Below, one piece after another: positions 7,562-15,870 of a stretch of 64,000 bases of DNA. The position numbers and the translations under genes are program-made. A model generated the notes under the pieces. The model had not been told where the DNA came from, made no database searches, and saw nothing but the letters and a program-made list of their open reading frames with translations. This stretch comes from Brachybacterium kimchii. Lineage in GTDB: Bacteria > Actinomycetota > Actinomycetes > Actinomycetales > Dermabacteraceae. The stretch covers positions 3,534,001-3,598,000 of the forward strand of contig NZ_CP097218.1 in NCBI RefSeq assembly GCF_023373525.1, read 5' to 3'. The first letter of the stretch is position 1; every line of letters starts with the position of its first letter.

Positions 7562-9190
7562 ATGACCGCGCTCGACCCTGGCCCGCGCCAGGAGATCCTC
7601 GGCGACCATGCCCTGTTCCCCGGCATGGTGCTCCCGCGCGAGAGGGAGGAGCTGCTGCGCGCCCAGCAGGCCGAGCGTGCCGCCCAGGATCCCGTCCAGC
7701 GCATCCGTCCGCGCTCTCCGCGTCCCCTCACGCGCGAGTCCGTCGCCGCCCGGGTCGACGTCTCTCCCACCCTCGAGGTCACCGAGCGCGTCCAGAGCAT
7801 CTGGGACCAGGGTGTGCGCGAGTCCTGCGAGCTCGCCGAGTCCCTCGCCGCCCTCGCGCCGTCCTGGCGCGGCCGCGATACCGGCGGCTGCACCGCGGAG
7901 GACGCCCAGTGCGAGGACCTGCTGGTCGCGGCCGCACTGCGCTGCTCCGACACCGTCGCCTACCGTCGCATCCGCGACGGACACCGCGGCGTCGACCTCT
8001 GCCCGCGCATCTTCGCCCGCCTGCGCGCGGGGGAGTTCCCCGCCGCCTGGTTCCGCGAGCTGCTGCGCCGCACCCTCGGCCTCACCGACGAGGAGATGAC
8101 GCTGGTCGATGCGACCGTGAGCGCCTGGGACCCGGGCATCACCTCCGAGCACTTCAGCCGCTGCCTCGGCACCGTCGTCGCGACGCTCCTCGAGCGACGC
8201 GAGCTCCCGCCCCGCCTCGACGTCGAGGCGCGGCGCCGGGTCGAGTTCGAGCACGGCGGGGACGACGGCACCGCATGCCTGCGGATCGTCGGCCCCGTCC
8301 CCGAGCTGCTGCAGCTCGCCCGTCGGCTGGACGATGCCGCGCGCACTCTCCAGGCCGCCCAGCGCCACGCACTCGAGGCCGGAGTCGAGGTCCCCCTGGA
8401 CCCGCAGGGCCGCGCGGCCGAGCAGGGACGGCCCCTGTCGCTGTCCGAGCTGCGCTACCACCTGCTGACCACGGCAGATCTGGACACCGACGGCGTGGGC
8501 CTGAGCGCCGCGTCGTTCCGCATGAACGTGACGGTCCCGCTGCTGTCCCTCATGGGCCACAGCGACGCCCCCGGCATGCTCGACGGTCGGATCCCGATCC
8601 CGGCCGAGATGGCCCGCGAGCTCGCCGCCGGCGAGGACGCCTGGTACCGGCTGCTCACCGACCCGGTGACCGGGGAGTTCCTCCCCGCGCCCGCCGAGCG
8701 CTACGCGGCGCCGCAGGCCATGCGGGAGCACCTGCGCGTGCGGATGACGACCTGCGCGGTGCCCGGCTGCCGGCGCCCCGCATCCTGCGCGACCGAGGCC
8801 GACCACATCGAGGAGTACGACCACGAGGATCCGCTCCACGGCGGCAGCACCGCCGTGGACAACCTCCACCTGCTGTGCTGGAAGCACCATGCTCTGAAGA
8901 CCGCTCGCCGGATCGACCCGGTGCGCGTGGACGCCTCCCATTCACCGACCGGCCGCACCGGAACCCTCTGGAGCATCGGCGAGGAGATGCGGATCTTCCA
9001 GGAGGACGACACTGACCTCGCGACCCCCGCGATCGCGAAGGACCTCGAGGACTCCTGGGCACGGATCCAGGCCCTCCGGGACCAGCGCGACGCGGCTCTG
9101 CGAGAGCACGCCGAGCGCACCCGGGACGAGCCCCCGCCCGAGAGGCCACCGCAGGGTGCGCCGCCGGGCGCACCACCACCACCGTTCTGA
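7562..9190 (+). CDS. DUF222 and HNH endonuclease domain protein (13E12 REP family type)
   Basis: 542 residues. The N-terminal and central part (~60-400) is a DUF222-like region. The C-terminal HNH domain near residues 395-450 shows TTCAVPGCRRP (zinc Cys pair), EADHIEEYDH (metal/catalytic His) and NLHLLCWKHHALKT (N and final His with the second Cys). The tail is Pro-rich. The ATG at 7562 follows a GGAGGGAAGGGGG tract; an upstream ATG at 7505 would place the SOS box inside the coding frame and has no ribosome site. These genes are multicopy in actinobacteria, and several mycobacterial members are damage-inducible, which matches the operator here. The physiological target is unknown. Confidence 0.9.
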   Translation: MTALDPGPRQEILGDHALFPGMVLPREREELLRAQQAERAAQDPVQRIRPRSPRPLTRESVAARVDVSPTLEVTERVQSIWDQGVRESCELAESLAALAPSWRGRDTGGCTAEDAQCEDLLVAAALRCSDTVAYRRIRDGHRGVDLCPRIFARLRAGEFPAAWFRELLRRTLGLTDEEMTLVDATVSAWDPGITSEHFSRCLGTVVATLLERRELPPRLDVEARRRVEFEHGGDDGTACLRIVGPVPELLQLARRLDDAARTLQAAQRHALEAGVEVPLDPQGRAAEQGRPLSLSELRYHLLTTADLDTDGVGLSAASFRMNVTVPLLSLMGHSDAPGMLDGRIPIPAEMARELAAGEDAWYRLLTDPVTGEFLPAPAERYAAPQAMREHLRVRMTTCAVPGCRRPASCATEADHIEEYDHEDPLHGGSTAVDNLHLLCWKHHALKTARRIDPVRVDASHSPTGRTGTLWSIGEEMRIFQEDDTDLATPAIAKDLEDSWARIQALRDQRDAALREHAERTRDEPPPERPPQGAPPGAPPPPF

Positions 9191-9200
9191 TCCCGGCGGG

Positions 9201-11039
9201 TCAGCGCGCGGCGCTGCCCTCCGCCTCGCACAGCGCATCGACCGCGCGCACCAGGGCCAGATGGCTGAAGGCCTGCGGGAAGTTGCCGGCCATGCGTCGG
9301 TGCGCGTCGTCGTACTCCTCGGAGAACAGCATGAGGTCGTTCCCGCACGCCAGGACGCGATCCAGCATCTGCCGGGCGTCCTCGGTGCGACCTGCCCGCG
9401 CGTAGTACTCGGCGAGCCAGAAGCAGCACGCCAGGAACGGGTTCTCGTTCCCGCTGAGCCCGTCCTGACCCGTCGTGCGATACCGCAGCACCAGGCCGCC
9501 CTCGGTCATCAGCTCGTCCTCGATCCGACGCACCGTGGCGACCATTCTCGGATCCTCCGGATCCACGAAGCCGATCCGGGCGAGCTGCAGCAGCGAGGCA
9601 TCGACCTCGGTGCTGCCGTAGGTCTGGGTGAACGCGCCGTCGGGCCCCACGCCCTCGCGCAGGATCTCGTCCCGCAGGCGGTCCCGCGCCGCCCGCCACC
9701 TCTCGAGCTCCCCGTCCTTCGCCCGCAGTCCGAGCTCCTCGACGCCGCGGACGGCCCGGTCGAAGCCGGCCCACATCATCACCCGCGAATGCGTGAAGAA
9801 CGCGGGCTCCCCGCGCATCTCCCACAGGCCCTGGTCCTGCGTCTCCAGGTGCGTGCACGCGAACTCCAGCAGTGCGCGCTGCAGCGACCACGACCACGTG
9901 GTCTCCTCGAGCCCCGTCTCGCGCATGGCCGCGAAGCCCACCAGCACCTCGCCCACCACATCGCCCTGGTACTGGGCCGCGGCGCCGTTGCCGATCCGCA
10001 CCGGGCGCGAGCCCGCGAAACCGGAGAGGTGCGCCAGCTCCCTCTCCGGCAGCGAGCGCTCCCCGGAGATGGAGTACATGATCTGCATGTGCTCGGGGTC
10101 CCCGGCGATCGCGCGCAGCAGCCAGTCCCGCCAGCCCACCGCCGCCTCCACGTGCCCGTGCGCCAGCAGGGCCTCGAGCGAGAGCGCCGCATCGCGCAGC
10201 CAGCAGTAGCGGTAGTCCCAGTTGCGCTCGCCGCCGAAGTCCTCCGGCAGGCTCGCCGTGGGCGCCGCGACGATGCCGCCCGCGATCACGTCGGAGAGGC
10301 CGTGCAGCACGAGCAGCGAGCGCGTCACCTCCGGCCGGTATCGGTCATCGACCTCGACGCGCCCCAGCCACTCGCGCCAGGCCGCCGCTGTGCGTTCGAT
10401 CGCGTCCTGCGGGTCCACGGGCCTCGGCAGCGCCGTCCACGAGGGATGCCAGGTCATCGTCCACGCCTGCTCCTCGCCCGCGTGCAGCATGTGCCGCCCC
10501 GTGTGCACGTGGTCGCTCGCCGTGAGGCCCGGGCCCCGCAGGGCCAGTGCGCTCGCGCCGGCCACCGCGGAGATCACCGAGGCGCCGTCCGAGTCCTCGC
10601 GCCGCCGCACCCACGGGACCACGTCGCCGTACTCGAAGCGGATCCGCAGCTCCTGCTCGACCTCGACGCTGCCCTCGGTGCAGCGCACCAGGCGCACGAG
10701 ATCGGCGCGCTCGTCGGCCGACGGGTCCTCGGCGGACTCCTCGGGCGTGATGTCCGAGGGCATCATGTCGATGACCTGCGCGGTCCCGTCGGGCCCCCGC
10801 CACGTGGTCTCGAGGATCATCGTGCCCTCGTGGTAGCGGCGCGAGGTGGCCTCGCCGCCGCGGATGCCCAGCGTCCAGTGCCCGTTGCGGTCGTCCCCCA
10901 GCAGTGCGCACAGCGCGGCGGGGGAGTCGAAGCGCGGCATGCACAGCCAGTCGACGCGGCCCTCGCGCGTGACGAGGGCCGACCCTCGGCGGTCGGACAG
11001 CAGGGCGTGGTCCTCGATGCGGTGCTCGCGATGCTCCAT
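9201..11039 (-). CDS. GH15-family glycoside hydrolase (glucoamylase/trehalase type)
   Basis: 612 residues, the usual length for bacterial GH15. The N-terminal beta-sandwich begins EHRIEDHALLSDRRGSALV, and GRVDWLCMPRFDSPA is the family start motif. The (alpha/alpha)6 barrel follows: NWDYRYCWLRDAALSLEALL near 330, GLWEMRGEPAFFTHS near 440 with the general-acid Glu, and LFSEEYDD near 580 with the general-base Glu. There is no signal peptide, so it acts in the cytoplasm. In many actinobacteria this family is a trehalase, and in others a glucodextranase or glucoamylase. Trehalose hydrolysis is plausible but unproven. It is transcribed alone. Confidence 0.88.
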   Translation of the reverse strand: MEHREHRIEDHALLSDRRGSALVTREGRVDWLCMPRFDSPAALCALLGDDRNGHWTLGIRGGEATSRRYHEGTMILETTWRGPDGTAQVIDMMPSDITPEESAEDPSADERADLVRLVRCTEGSVEVEQELRIRFEYGDVVPWVRRREDSDGASVISAVAGASALALRGPGLTASDHVHTGRHMLHAGEEQAWTMTWHPSWTALPRPVDPQDAIERTAAAWREWLGRVEVDDRYRPEVTRSLLVLHGLSDVIAGGIVAAPTASLPEDFGGERNWDYRYCWLRDAALSLEALLAHGHVEAAVGWRDWLLRAIAGDPEHMQIMYSISGERSLPERELAHLSGFAGSRPVRIGNGAAAQYQGDVVGEVLVGFAAMRETGLEETTWSWSLQRALLEFACTHLETQDQGLWEMRGEPAFFTHSRVMMWAGFDRAVRGVEELGLRAKDGELERWRAARDRLRDEILREGVGPDGAFTQTYGSTEVDASLLQLARIGFVDPEDPRMVATVRRIEDELMTEGGLVLRYRTTGQDGLSGNENPFLACCFWLAEYYARAGRTEDARQMLDRVLACGNDLMLFSEEYDDAHRRMAGNFPQAFSHLALVRAVDALCEAEGSAAR

Positions 11040-11092
11040 GCCTCCCGATTCTGCACCCGCAGGCGCGGACGGCGGTCAGGATCCGGGCGAGG

Positions 11093-12067
11093 TCAGGAGT
11101 CGCGCCTCCTGCGCGCGGGACCGATGCCCGCGGTGACGGCGGCCGCGACGAGGGTGAGGAACGCGCCGAGCAGGGTGAGCGGGGTGAGGTGCTCGGTGCC
11201 CGTGGGGGCGAGGACGTCCAGCAGCACCGAGCCCACGATCTGCCCCGCGATCGTCGTCATCGCCAGGGTGAGCACGCCCAGCGGGGCCGCGAGCTGCGCC
11301 GCGATGGCGATGAACACGACGCCGATGGTGCCGCCCAGGTAGAGCAGGGGATTCGCGGGGAGAGGGGCGGGGCCGTGCCCGACGGCGAGGGCGTGGACCA
11401 CCGCGACCAGCACGAGCAGCGCGGTGCCCACGACGAAGTTCCCGAGGGTGGCGATCATGAAGTGCCCGGTGTGCTGGGAGACCCGGCCGTTCACCGCCTG
11501 CTGCAGCCCCATCGCCGCCCCCGCGACCACGGGCAGCACGAGCAGCGGCCAGGGGACGTCGACGCCCACGCCCGAGGACATCGCGAGCCCCACCGCGAGC
11601 ACCATCAGCGCGGCCCCGATCAGGCGGGGCGCGGTGAGCGGGCGGACGCCGCCGGGACCCAGGCCGACGCGGTCGACGACGAGTCCGGTGACCGTCTGGC
11701 CGGCGACGACGCAGACGATGAACAGGGCCACCCCGATCAGGGCGACGCTGAAGGTCTGTCCGAGCACGAAGGTCGCCCCGCCGATCCCGCCCAGCGCGAG
11801 CGGCCAGGGGAGGGCTCCGATGCGCAGGTCGTGCCCGAAGGATGCCGCGCGCTCCCGCAGGGACCTCCGGGAGAGCACGATGACCAGCACGATCACGAGC
11901 CCCGTGCCGAACGAGATGGCCGACGCGGTGAAGCCGTCGGCGAGCTCGGTGGACAGTCGCGAGTTGATGCGCGACTGCACGGCGGAGAGCAGCCCGCCGA
12001 CCAGCGCGACCGGCAGCGCCCAGCCCGGAGCGCGGCCCAGCGAGAAGGAGAGAGGGGAGGATGCCAC
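11093..12067 (-). CDS. DMT-superfamily membrane protein with two DUF606 (YdcZ) repeats
   Basis: 324 residues with ten predicted membrane helices in two homologous halves. Each half opens with a VGGxxxAxQxxINxRLS/VAGAAMGLQQAVNGRVS type motif (residues ~22 and ~180). This duplicated arrangement is typical of the DUF606/YdcZ branch of the drug/metabolite transporters. Substrate unknown. The gene is divergent from the acidic protein gene, and only 56 bp separate the two starts. Confidence 0.85.
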   Translation of the reverse strand: MASSPLSFSLGRAPGWALPVALVGGLLSAVQSRINSRLSTELADGFTASAISFGTGLVIVLVIVLSRRSLRERAASFGHDLRIGALPWPLALGGIGGATFVLGQTFSVALIGVALFIVCVVAGQTVTGLVVDRVGLGPGGVRPLTAPRLIGAALMVLAVGLAMSSGVGVDVPWPLLVLPVVAGAAMGLQQAVNGRVSQHTGHFMIATLGNFVVGTALLVLVAVVHALAVGHGPAPLPANPLLYLGGTIGVVFIAIAAQLAAPLGVLTLAMTTIAGQIVGSVLLDVLAPTGTEHLTPLTLLGAFLTLVAAAVTAGIGPARRRRDS

Positions 12068-12123
12068 GGGGGTCCACTCTAGGTCCGTAGACTCGGGGAG
12101 TTCCCGAGACGGAGGAGTCGATC

Positions 12124-12585
12124 ATGACCGAGCAGTACGACGAGGACCTCACGAACCTCACCGACCCGACGCCGTCGGACCTCTCCGAGGAGAGCAGCCT
12201 CGAGGCGGCCATCGACGACGAGGACGAGGACGAGGACCCCGACGTGGAGCCCGGTGCCGAGGGGCCCGAGGGCACCGGCATCGAGGGCGCCGACGACATC
12301 CTCGAGGAGGAGCGCGACCGCGACGCCGAGGACGATTCGTTCTACGACTCGGACTACCCGAGCACCCTCGGCGAGGACGACTCGGCCGCCGCCGAGCAGG
12401 GCAACCGCGACGGCGACGAGATGGTCTCCGAGGGGGACGACGCGGAGGAGGTCTCCGAGCTCGACGGCGACACCGAGGACGTGGACGCCCTGGGCGGCCC
12501 CGACGAGGACACCGCGGCCGACGCCGTCGACCTCGACGGCACCGACGGCGGGGAGGACCCGCTCTCGGGCGAGGCCCTCGGGTGA
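12124..12585 (+). CDS. highly acidic, low-complexity protein
   Basis: 153 residues dominated by Asp, Glu, Ser and Gly, for example IDDEDEDEDPDVEPG, with no hydrophobic core. It is probably intrinsically disordered. Actinobacteria carry similar short acidic proteins of unknown function (DUF5709-like). GGAGGAG lies about 7 nt before the ATG, and a small hairpin (CTCGGG/CCCGAG) precedes it in the leader. Its last codons overlap the GTG of the Nudix gene by 4 bp, so the two are translationally coupled. Confidence 0.75.
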   Translation: MTEQYDEDLTNLTDPTPSDLSEESSLEAAIDDEDEDEDPDVEPGAEGPEGTGIEGADDILEEERDRDAEDDSFYDSDYPSTLGEDDSAAAEQGNRDGDEMVSEGDDAEEVSELDGDTEDVDALGGPDEDTAADAVDLDGTDGGEDPLSGEALG

Positions 12586-13094
12586 GCCAGGGGGATCACC
12601 GGCCCGCGGCCCACCCCGCGCACGCCCTCGGTCCCCGCGTCGGCGTCAAGGCGCTGATCCTGCGCGACGGGGCGATCCTCATGAACCGCTCCGACGTCGA
12701 CGGCCACGACGCCTTCGACCTGCCCGGCGGCGGGCAGGAGTACGGCGAGACCCAGGCCGAGGCGCTCGTGCGCGAGTGCGCCGAGGAGATCGGCGCCCGC
12801 GTGCGCGTCCACGGCGTCGCGTGCGTGTGGGAGTTCCGCACGGAGCTCGGTGACTTCGGGCGCGAGCAGATCCCGCTGTTCCACCAGCTCAACGTGGGCT
12901 TCTGGTGCGGGCTCGAGCCCGGTGAGGAGCCCCGCGCGGAGGCGACCACCGCGATGGACGCCTGGCAGGTGGGCACGTCCTGGCTGCCCGTGGACCAGCT
13001 GGACCGCTTCGACGTGCGCCCGCGCGCGATCGCCGACTGGCTGCAGGCCGACCCGTCGATCCGGCCCGTCGGCCTCGGACCCGTCGAGCTCTAG
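12582..13094 (+). CDS. Nudix hydrolase
   Basis: 170 residues. The Nudix box GGGQEYGETQAEALVRECAEEIGA spans about residues 47-70 and keeps the REx2EExG metal-binding core, with Cys at the variable hydrophobic position. The protein begins VGVKALILRDGAILMNR, the standard first strand. These enzymes hydrolyse nucleoside diphosphates linked to a moiety X; the substrate cannot be inferred here. The GTG start overlaps the stop of the acidic gene (GTGA). MgtC follows 14 bp downstream with its own ribosome site, suggesting a three-gene operon. Confidence 0.88.
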   Translation: MSQGDHRPAAHPAHALGPRVGVKALILRDGAILMNRSDVDGHDAFDLPGGGQEYGETQAEALVRECAEEIGARVRVHGVACVWEFRTELGDFGREQIPLFHQLNVGFWCGLEPGEEPRAEATTAMDAWQVGTSWLPVDQLDRFDVRPRAIADWLQADPSIRPVGLGPVEL

Positions 13095-13108
13095 GAAGGA
13101 GGGCGGAC

Positions 13109-13843
13109 ATGGACCCCCTGGTGGGACTCGTGCAGCCGACGAGCCTCGTGGAGGCCGAGCTGCTGATCGCGACGTTCGTGCTGTGCTCGCTGATCGGCCT
13201 CGAGCGCCAGATGCGGCAGAAGAGCGCCGGCTACCGCACCCACGTGCTCGTGGGGCTCGGCTCGTGCGCCTTCACGCTGGTCTCGGCCTACGGCTTCGCG
13301 GCGGTGCTCGGCAACGAGGTCAACCTCGACCCCTCGCGCATCGCCGCCCAGATCGTCTCCGGCATCGGCTTCCTGGGCGCGGGCGTCATCTTCAAGGGCC
13401 GCTCCATGGTGCGCGGGCTGACCACGGCCGCGACCGTCTGGGTCTCCGCCGCCGTGGGCATGGCCTGCGGCAGCGGCATGCTCTCCCTCGGCCTCACCCT
13501 CACCGCGCTGCACCTGATCACACTGTTCCTCATCGCCCCGCTCGTGCGCCGCGTCCCCGGCCCCGATCGTCACCGCCTGCTGCGCGTCACCTACGCCGAC
13601 GGACGGGGCGCGCTGCGCGACATCCTCGCGACCGCGACCGGCGCCGGCTTCACGAACTCGATCGAGAACTCCCGCAAGATCACCGGCAACGACGGCGAAC
13701 CGAAGATCGTCATGGACATCCGCTTCCTGGGCCGACCGCCCGTGCGCGACCTGATCCCGCCCCTGCTCGAGGTCGCCGGGGTCGAGCGGGTCTCGCTCGC
13801 CAAGAACCAGGGCAGGTCGGGCAGCGAGGCCGACGACGACTGA
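13109..13843 (+). CDS. MgtC/SapB-family membrane protein
   Basis: 244 residues. The N-terminal ~145 residues form the MgtC domain: FVLCSLIGLERQMRQKSAGYRTHVLVG (family signature), IVSGIGFLGAGVIFKG and GLTTAATVWVSAAVGMACG, with four to five helices. The C-terminal ~90 residues are an ACT-like cytoplasmic domain. In pathogens MgtC modulates F1Fo-ATPase and survival under low magnesium; in free-living actinobacteria the role is less clear. AGGAAGGAGG precedes the ATG. Confidence 0.9.
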   Translation: MDPLVGLVQPTSLVEAELLIATFVLCSLIGLERQMRQKSAGYRTHVLVGLGSCAFTLVSAYGFAAVLGNEVNLDPSRIAAQIVSGIGFLGAGVIFKGRSMVRGLTTAATVWVSAAVGMACGSGMLSLGLTLTALHLITLFLIAPLVRRVPGPDRHRLLRVTYADGRGALRDILATATGAGFTNSIENSRKITGNDGEPKIVMDIRFLGRPPVRDLIPPLLEVAGVERVSLAKNQGRSGSEADDD

Positions 13844-13915
13844 CGCCCCTGGCTAGGCTGGGGGACGACTGCACAGGCGCGGCCGCCCGTCGCGCACCAC
13901 GACCCGAGGAGCACC

Positions 13916-14764
13916 ATGACCAGCGCACCTTCCATCCGCTTCCGCGACGGTCGATCGATCCCGCAGCTCGGCTACGGGGTCTGGCAGGTCGAGCCCGACG
14001 TCGCGGCCGACGTGGTCGTCAAGGCCTTCGAGGCCGGCTACCGGCACGTCGACACCGCCCGCGGGTACGACAACGAGGACGGGGTGGGCCGTGCGCTCGC
14101 CGCCTCCGGCCTCGCACGCGACGACTACTTCGTGACCTCGAAGGTCCCCAACCAGGACCAGGGGCGCGAGGCGACGCTGCGCTCCTTCGACGCCACCATG
14201 ACCGACCTCGGCCTGGACGAGCTCGACCTCTACCTCATCCACTGGCCCGCGCCGGAGAAGGGGCTCGCCCTGGAGACCTGGCGCACCCTCATCGAGCTGC
14301 AGGAGCAGGGGCGGATCCGCTCGATCGGCGTCTCGAACTTCCGGCCCGAGGACCTCGAGATGCTCGAGGCGGAGACCGGCGTGCTGCCCGTGCTCAACCA
14401 GATCGAGCTGCATCCCTTTTTCAACCAGCCCGAGCTGCGCGCGCTGCACGCCGAGAAGGGCATCGTCACCGAGGCCTGGTCCCCGCTGGGCCAGGGCGGC
14501 GGGGAGCTCGAGGACCCGGTGGTGCTCGAGATCGCCCGCGCGCACGACGCCGATCCCGCCCAGGTGCTCATCGCCTGGAACCTCGCCCTGGGCGACGTGG
14601 TGATCCCGAAGTCCGTCACGCCCGCGCGGATCGTCTCGAACCTCGAGTCCCTCGACCTCGCCCTCGCGGACGAGGAGATCGCGCGGATCACGGCACTCCA
14701 CAAGGGCGAGAGCGGACGCCAGGGCAAGCACCCCGGGGAGTTCGCGGGCCACCAGGGCTCCTGA
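13916..14764 (+). CDS. aldo/keto reductase
   Basis: 282 residues, the normal size for a 2,5-diketo-D-gluconate reductase-type AKR. The catalytic tetrad is intact: Asp46 and Tyr51 (HVDTARGYDNE), Lys76 (VTSKVP) and His109 (YLIHWP). The NADPH-binding IPKSVTPARIVSNLES motif is near residue 225. It reduces aldehydes or ketones with NADPH; the specific substrate is unknown. TAGGCT at 13854-13859 is a probable -10, and GAGGAG precedes the ATG. No signal peptide. Confidence 0.9.
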   Translation: MTSAPSIRFRDGRSIPQLGYGVWQVEPDVAADVVVKAFEAGYRHVDTARGYDNEDGVGRALAASGLARDDYFVTSKVPNQDQGREATLRSFDATMTDLGLDELDLYLIHWPAPEKGLALETWRTLIELQEQGRIRSIGVSNFRPEDLEMLEAETGVLPVLNQIELHPFFNQPELRALHAEKGIVTEAWSPLGQGGGELEDPVVLEIARAHDADPAQVLIAWNLALGDVVIPKSVTPARIVSNLESLDLALADEEIARITALHKGESGRQGKHPGEFAGHQGS

Positions 14765-14788
14765 TGCCCTGAGCGGCGGGCCGCCGGC

Positions 14789-15148
14789 TCACGCGGGCGA
14801 GCGACGCTCCTCGAGCACCGCGAGCGCCCCGAGGATCGTGGCGCGGCTGCGCTCGAGCTCCTCGCGGCGGCGGTCGACGACGGCGAGCTGCTCGGTGAGC
14901 AGCGCGCGGCGCTCCGCGTCGTCCATGTCCGCCCAGTGCGCCATGCGCGTGCGCATGTCCTGCAGGGAGAAGCCTGCGTCGCGGCCCGCGAGGACGAGCC
15001 GCACGCGCTGCACGGCGTCCTCCCCGAAGTCGCGGTAGCCGTTGGGCCCGCGGGTGATCTGGCCGGGGCTGAACATGTCCCGCTCCTCGTAGAAGCGGAC
15101 GGTCGAGGGCGTGAGCCCGGTCCTGCGGGCGAACTCGCCGATGCGCAT
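14789..15148 (-). CDS. MerR-family transcriptional regulator
   Basis: 119 residues. The winged-helix MerR DNA-binding domain begins at residue 1 (MRIGEFARRTGLTPSTVRFYEERDM) and continues with RGPNGYRDFGEDAVQRV. The rest is the long dimerisation coiled coil. No metal-binding cysteines and no separate ligand domain are present, as in short SoxR-less regulators of the BmrR/TipA-like branch. AAGGAGG lies 8 nt before the ATG. The adjoining divergent promoter at 15163-15193 has the elongated 19-bp spacer with a dyad, so this protein is its likely activator. Confidence 0.92.
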   Translation of the reverse strand: MRIGEFARRTGLTPSTVRFYEERDMFSPGQITRGPNGYRDFGEDAVQRVRLVLAGRDAGFSLQDMRTRMAHWADMDDAERRALLTEQLAVVDRRREELERSRATILGALAVLEERRSPA

Positions 15149-15162
15149 CGGGATCCTCCTCC

Positions 15163-15193
15163 TTGACCCTCCAGTGACTGGAAGGTCTAGCGT
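15163..15193 (+). promoter_or_regulatory. MerR-type promoter with 19-bp spacer and dyad
   Basis: TTGACC (15163-15168) and TAGCGT (15188-15193) are 19 bp apart. The spacer region carries a near-perfect inverted repeat, ACCCTCCAGT at 15166-15175 and ACTGGAAGGT at 15177-15186, differing at one position. Overlong spacers that need DNA distortion by a MerR regulator are the hallmark of this family. The promoter faces the DUF998 gene and lies against the merR start. Confidence 0.8.
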
Positions 15194-15236
15194 CCCAGAC
15201 GTTCGACCCCCTCGTCCGTCCGTCCAGGAGATCCCC

Positions 15237-15845
15237 GTGGCCCAGGTGCTCGCGATCGTCGCGTCCGTGCTGTTCGTCCTCCGACTGCTTGCGCTCGTCG
15301 CCCTGCACGTGAGGCCCGGCGGCATCCACCCTGTGCGGCATGCGGTGAGCGACTACGCCGCTTCGTCCGCGCCGAGCACCCGGCGCCTCGCCGCGGTCGC
15401 CTCGTGGCTCGCGGCCGCCGCCTGGGCGGTCCTGGGCGTCACGGTCCTCACGCTCCCCGCTGCGACCTCGCACACGGGGCTCGGCGTGTGGCTGCTGGTG
15501 CTGGCGGTGGTGCTCGCGGTGATGCCGCGCGTGCCCACCGATGCGCCCGGGGAGCCCGTCACCTCACGCGGACGGCTGCACCTGGTGCTCGCCGTCGCCT
15601 GGTTCGCGATCGCGTATTCGACGATCGGTCCGCTCACGCGGCTGCTCGCCGGGGCCACGGGGGCGCCGGCGCCGGGGATCCTGCCCGTGCTGCACGTGAT
15701 CGCGGCGATCGCCCTGGTAAGCCTCGTCGTCTCCCTGCTGGTGAGGGCGCTGCGCGAGCGCACCTTCGGCCTCAGCGAGCGCGTGTTCATCCTCGCCGTC
15801 ACCCTCGCCCCGCTGATCGTGAGCGTGGGCCTGGCCGCCGCGTGA
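15237..15845 (+). CDS. DUF998-like membrane protein
   Basis: About 202 residues with six predicted membrane helices. The HPVRHAVSDYAAS segment near residue 30, between helices 1 and 2, is the conserved polar motif typical of DUF998 proteins. The GTG at 15237 was chosen because AGGAG lies 8 nt upstream and the first helix starts immediately; the longer frame would run through the MerR promoter. It is the direct target of the divergent MerR-type promoter, so it may respond to the effector sensed by that regulator. Molecular function unknown. Confidence 0.75.
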   Translation: MAQVLAIVASVLFVLRLLALVALHVRPGGIHPVRHAVSDYAASSAPSTRRLAAVASWLAAAAWAVLGVTVLTLPAATSHTGLGVWLLVLAVVLAVMPRVPTDAPGEPVTSRGRLHLVLAVAWFAIAYSTIGPLTRLLAGATGAPAPGILPVLHVIAAIALVSLVVSLLVRALRERTFGLSERVFILAVTLAPLIVSVGLAAA

Positions 15846-15857
15846 CCGCAGCCCCCG

Positions 15858-15863
15858 TAGGGT
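15858..15863 (+). promoter_or_regulatory. -10 box of a likely leaderless promoter
   Basis: TAGGGT lies 7 nt before the ATG at 15871, with no ribosome-binding site between them. Confidence 0.5.
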
Positions 15864-15870
15864 CGAGAGC

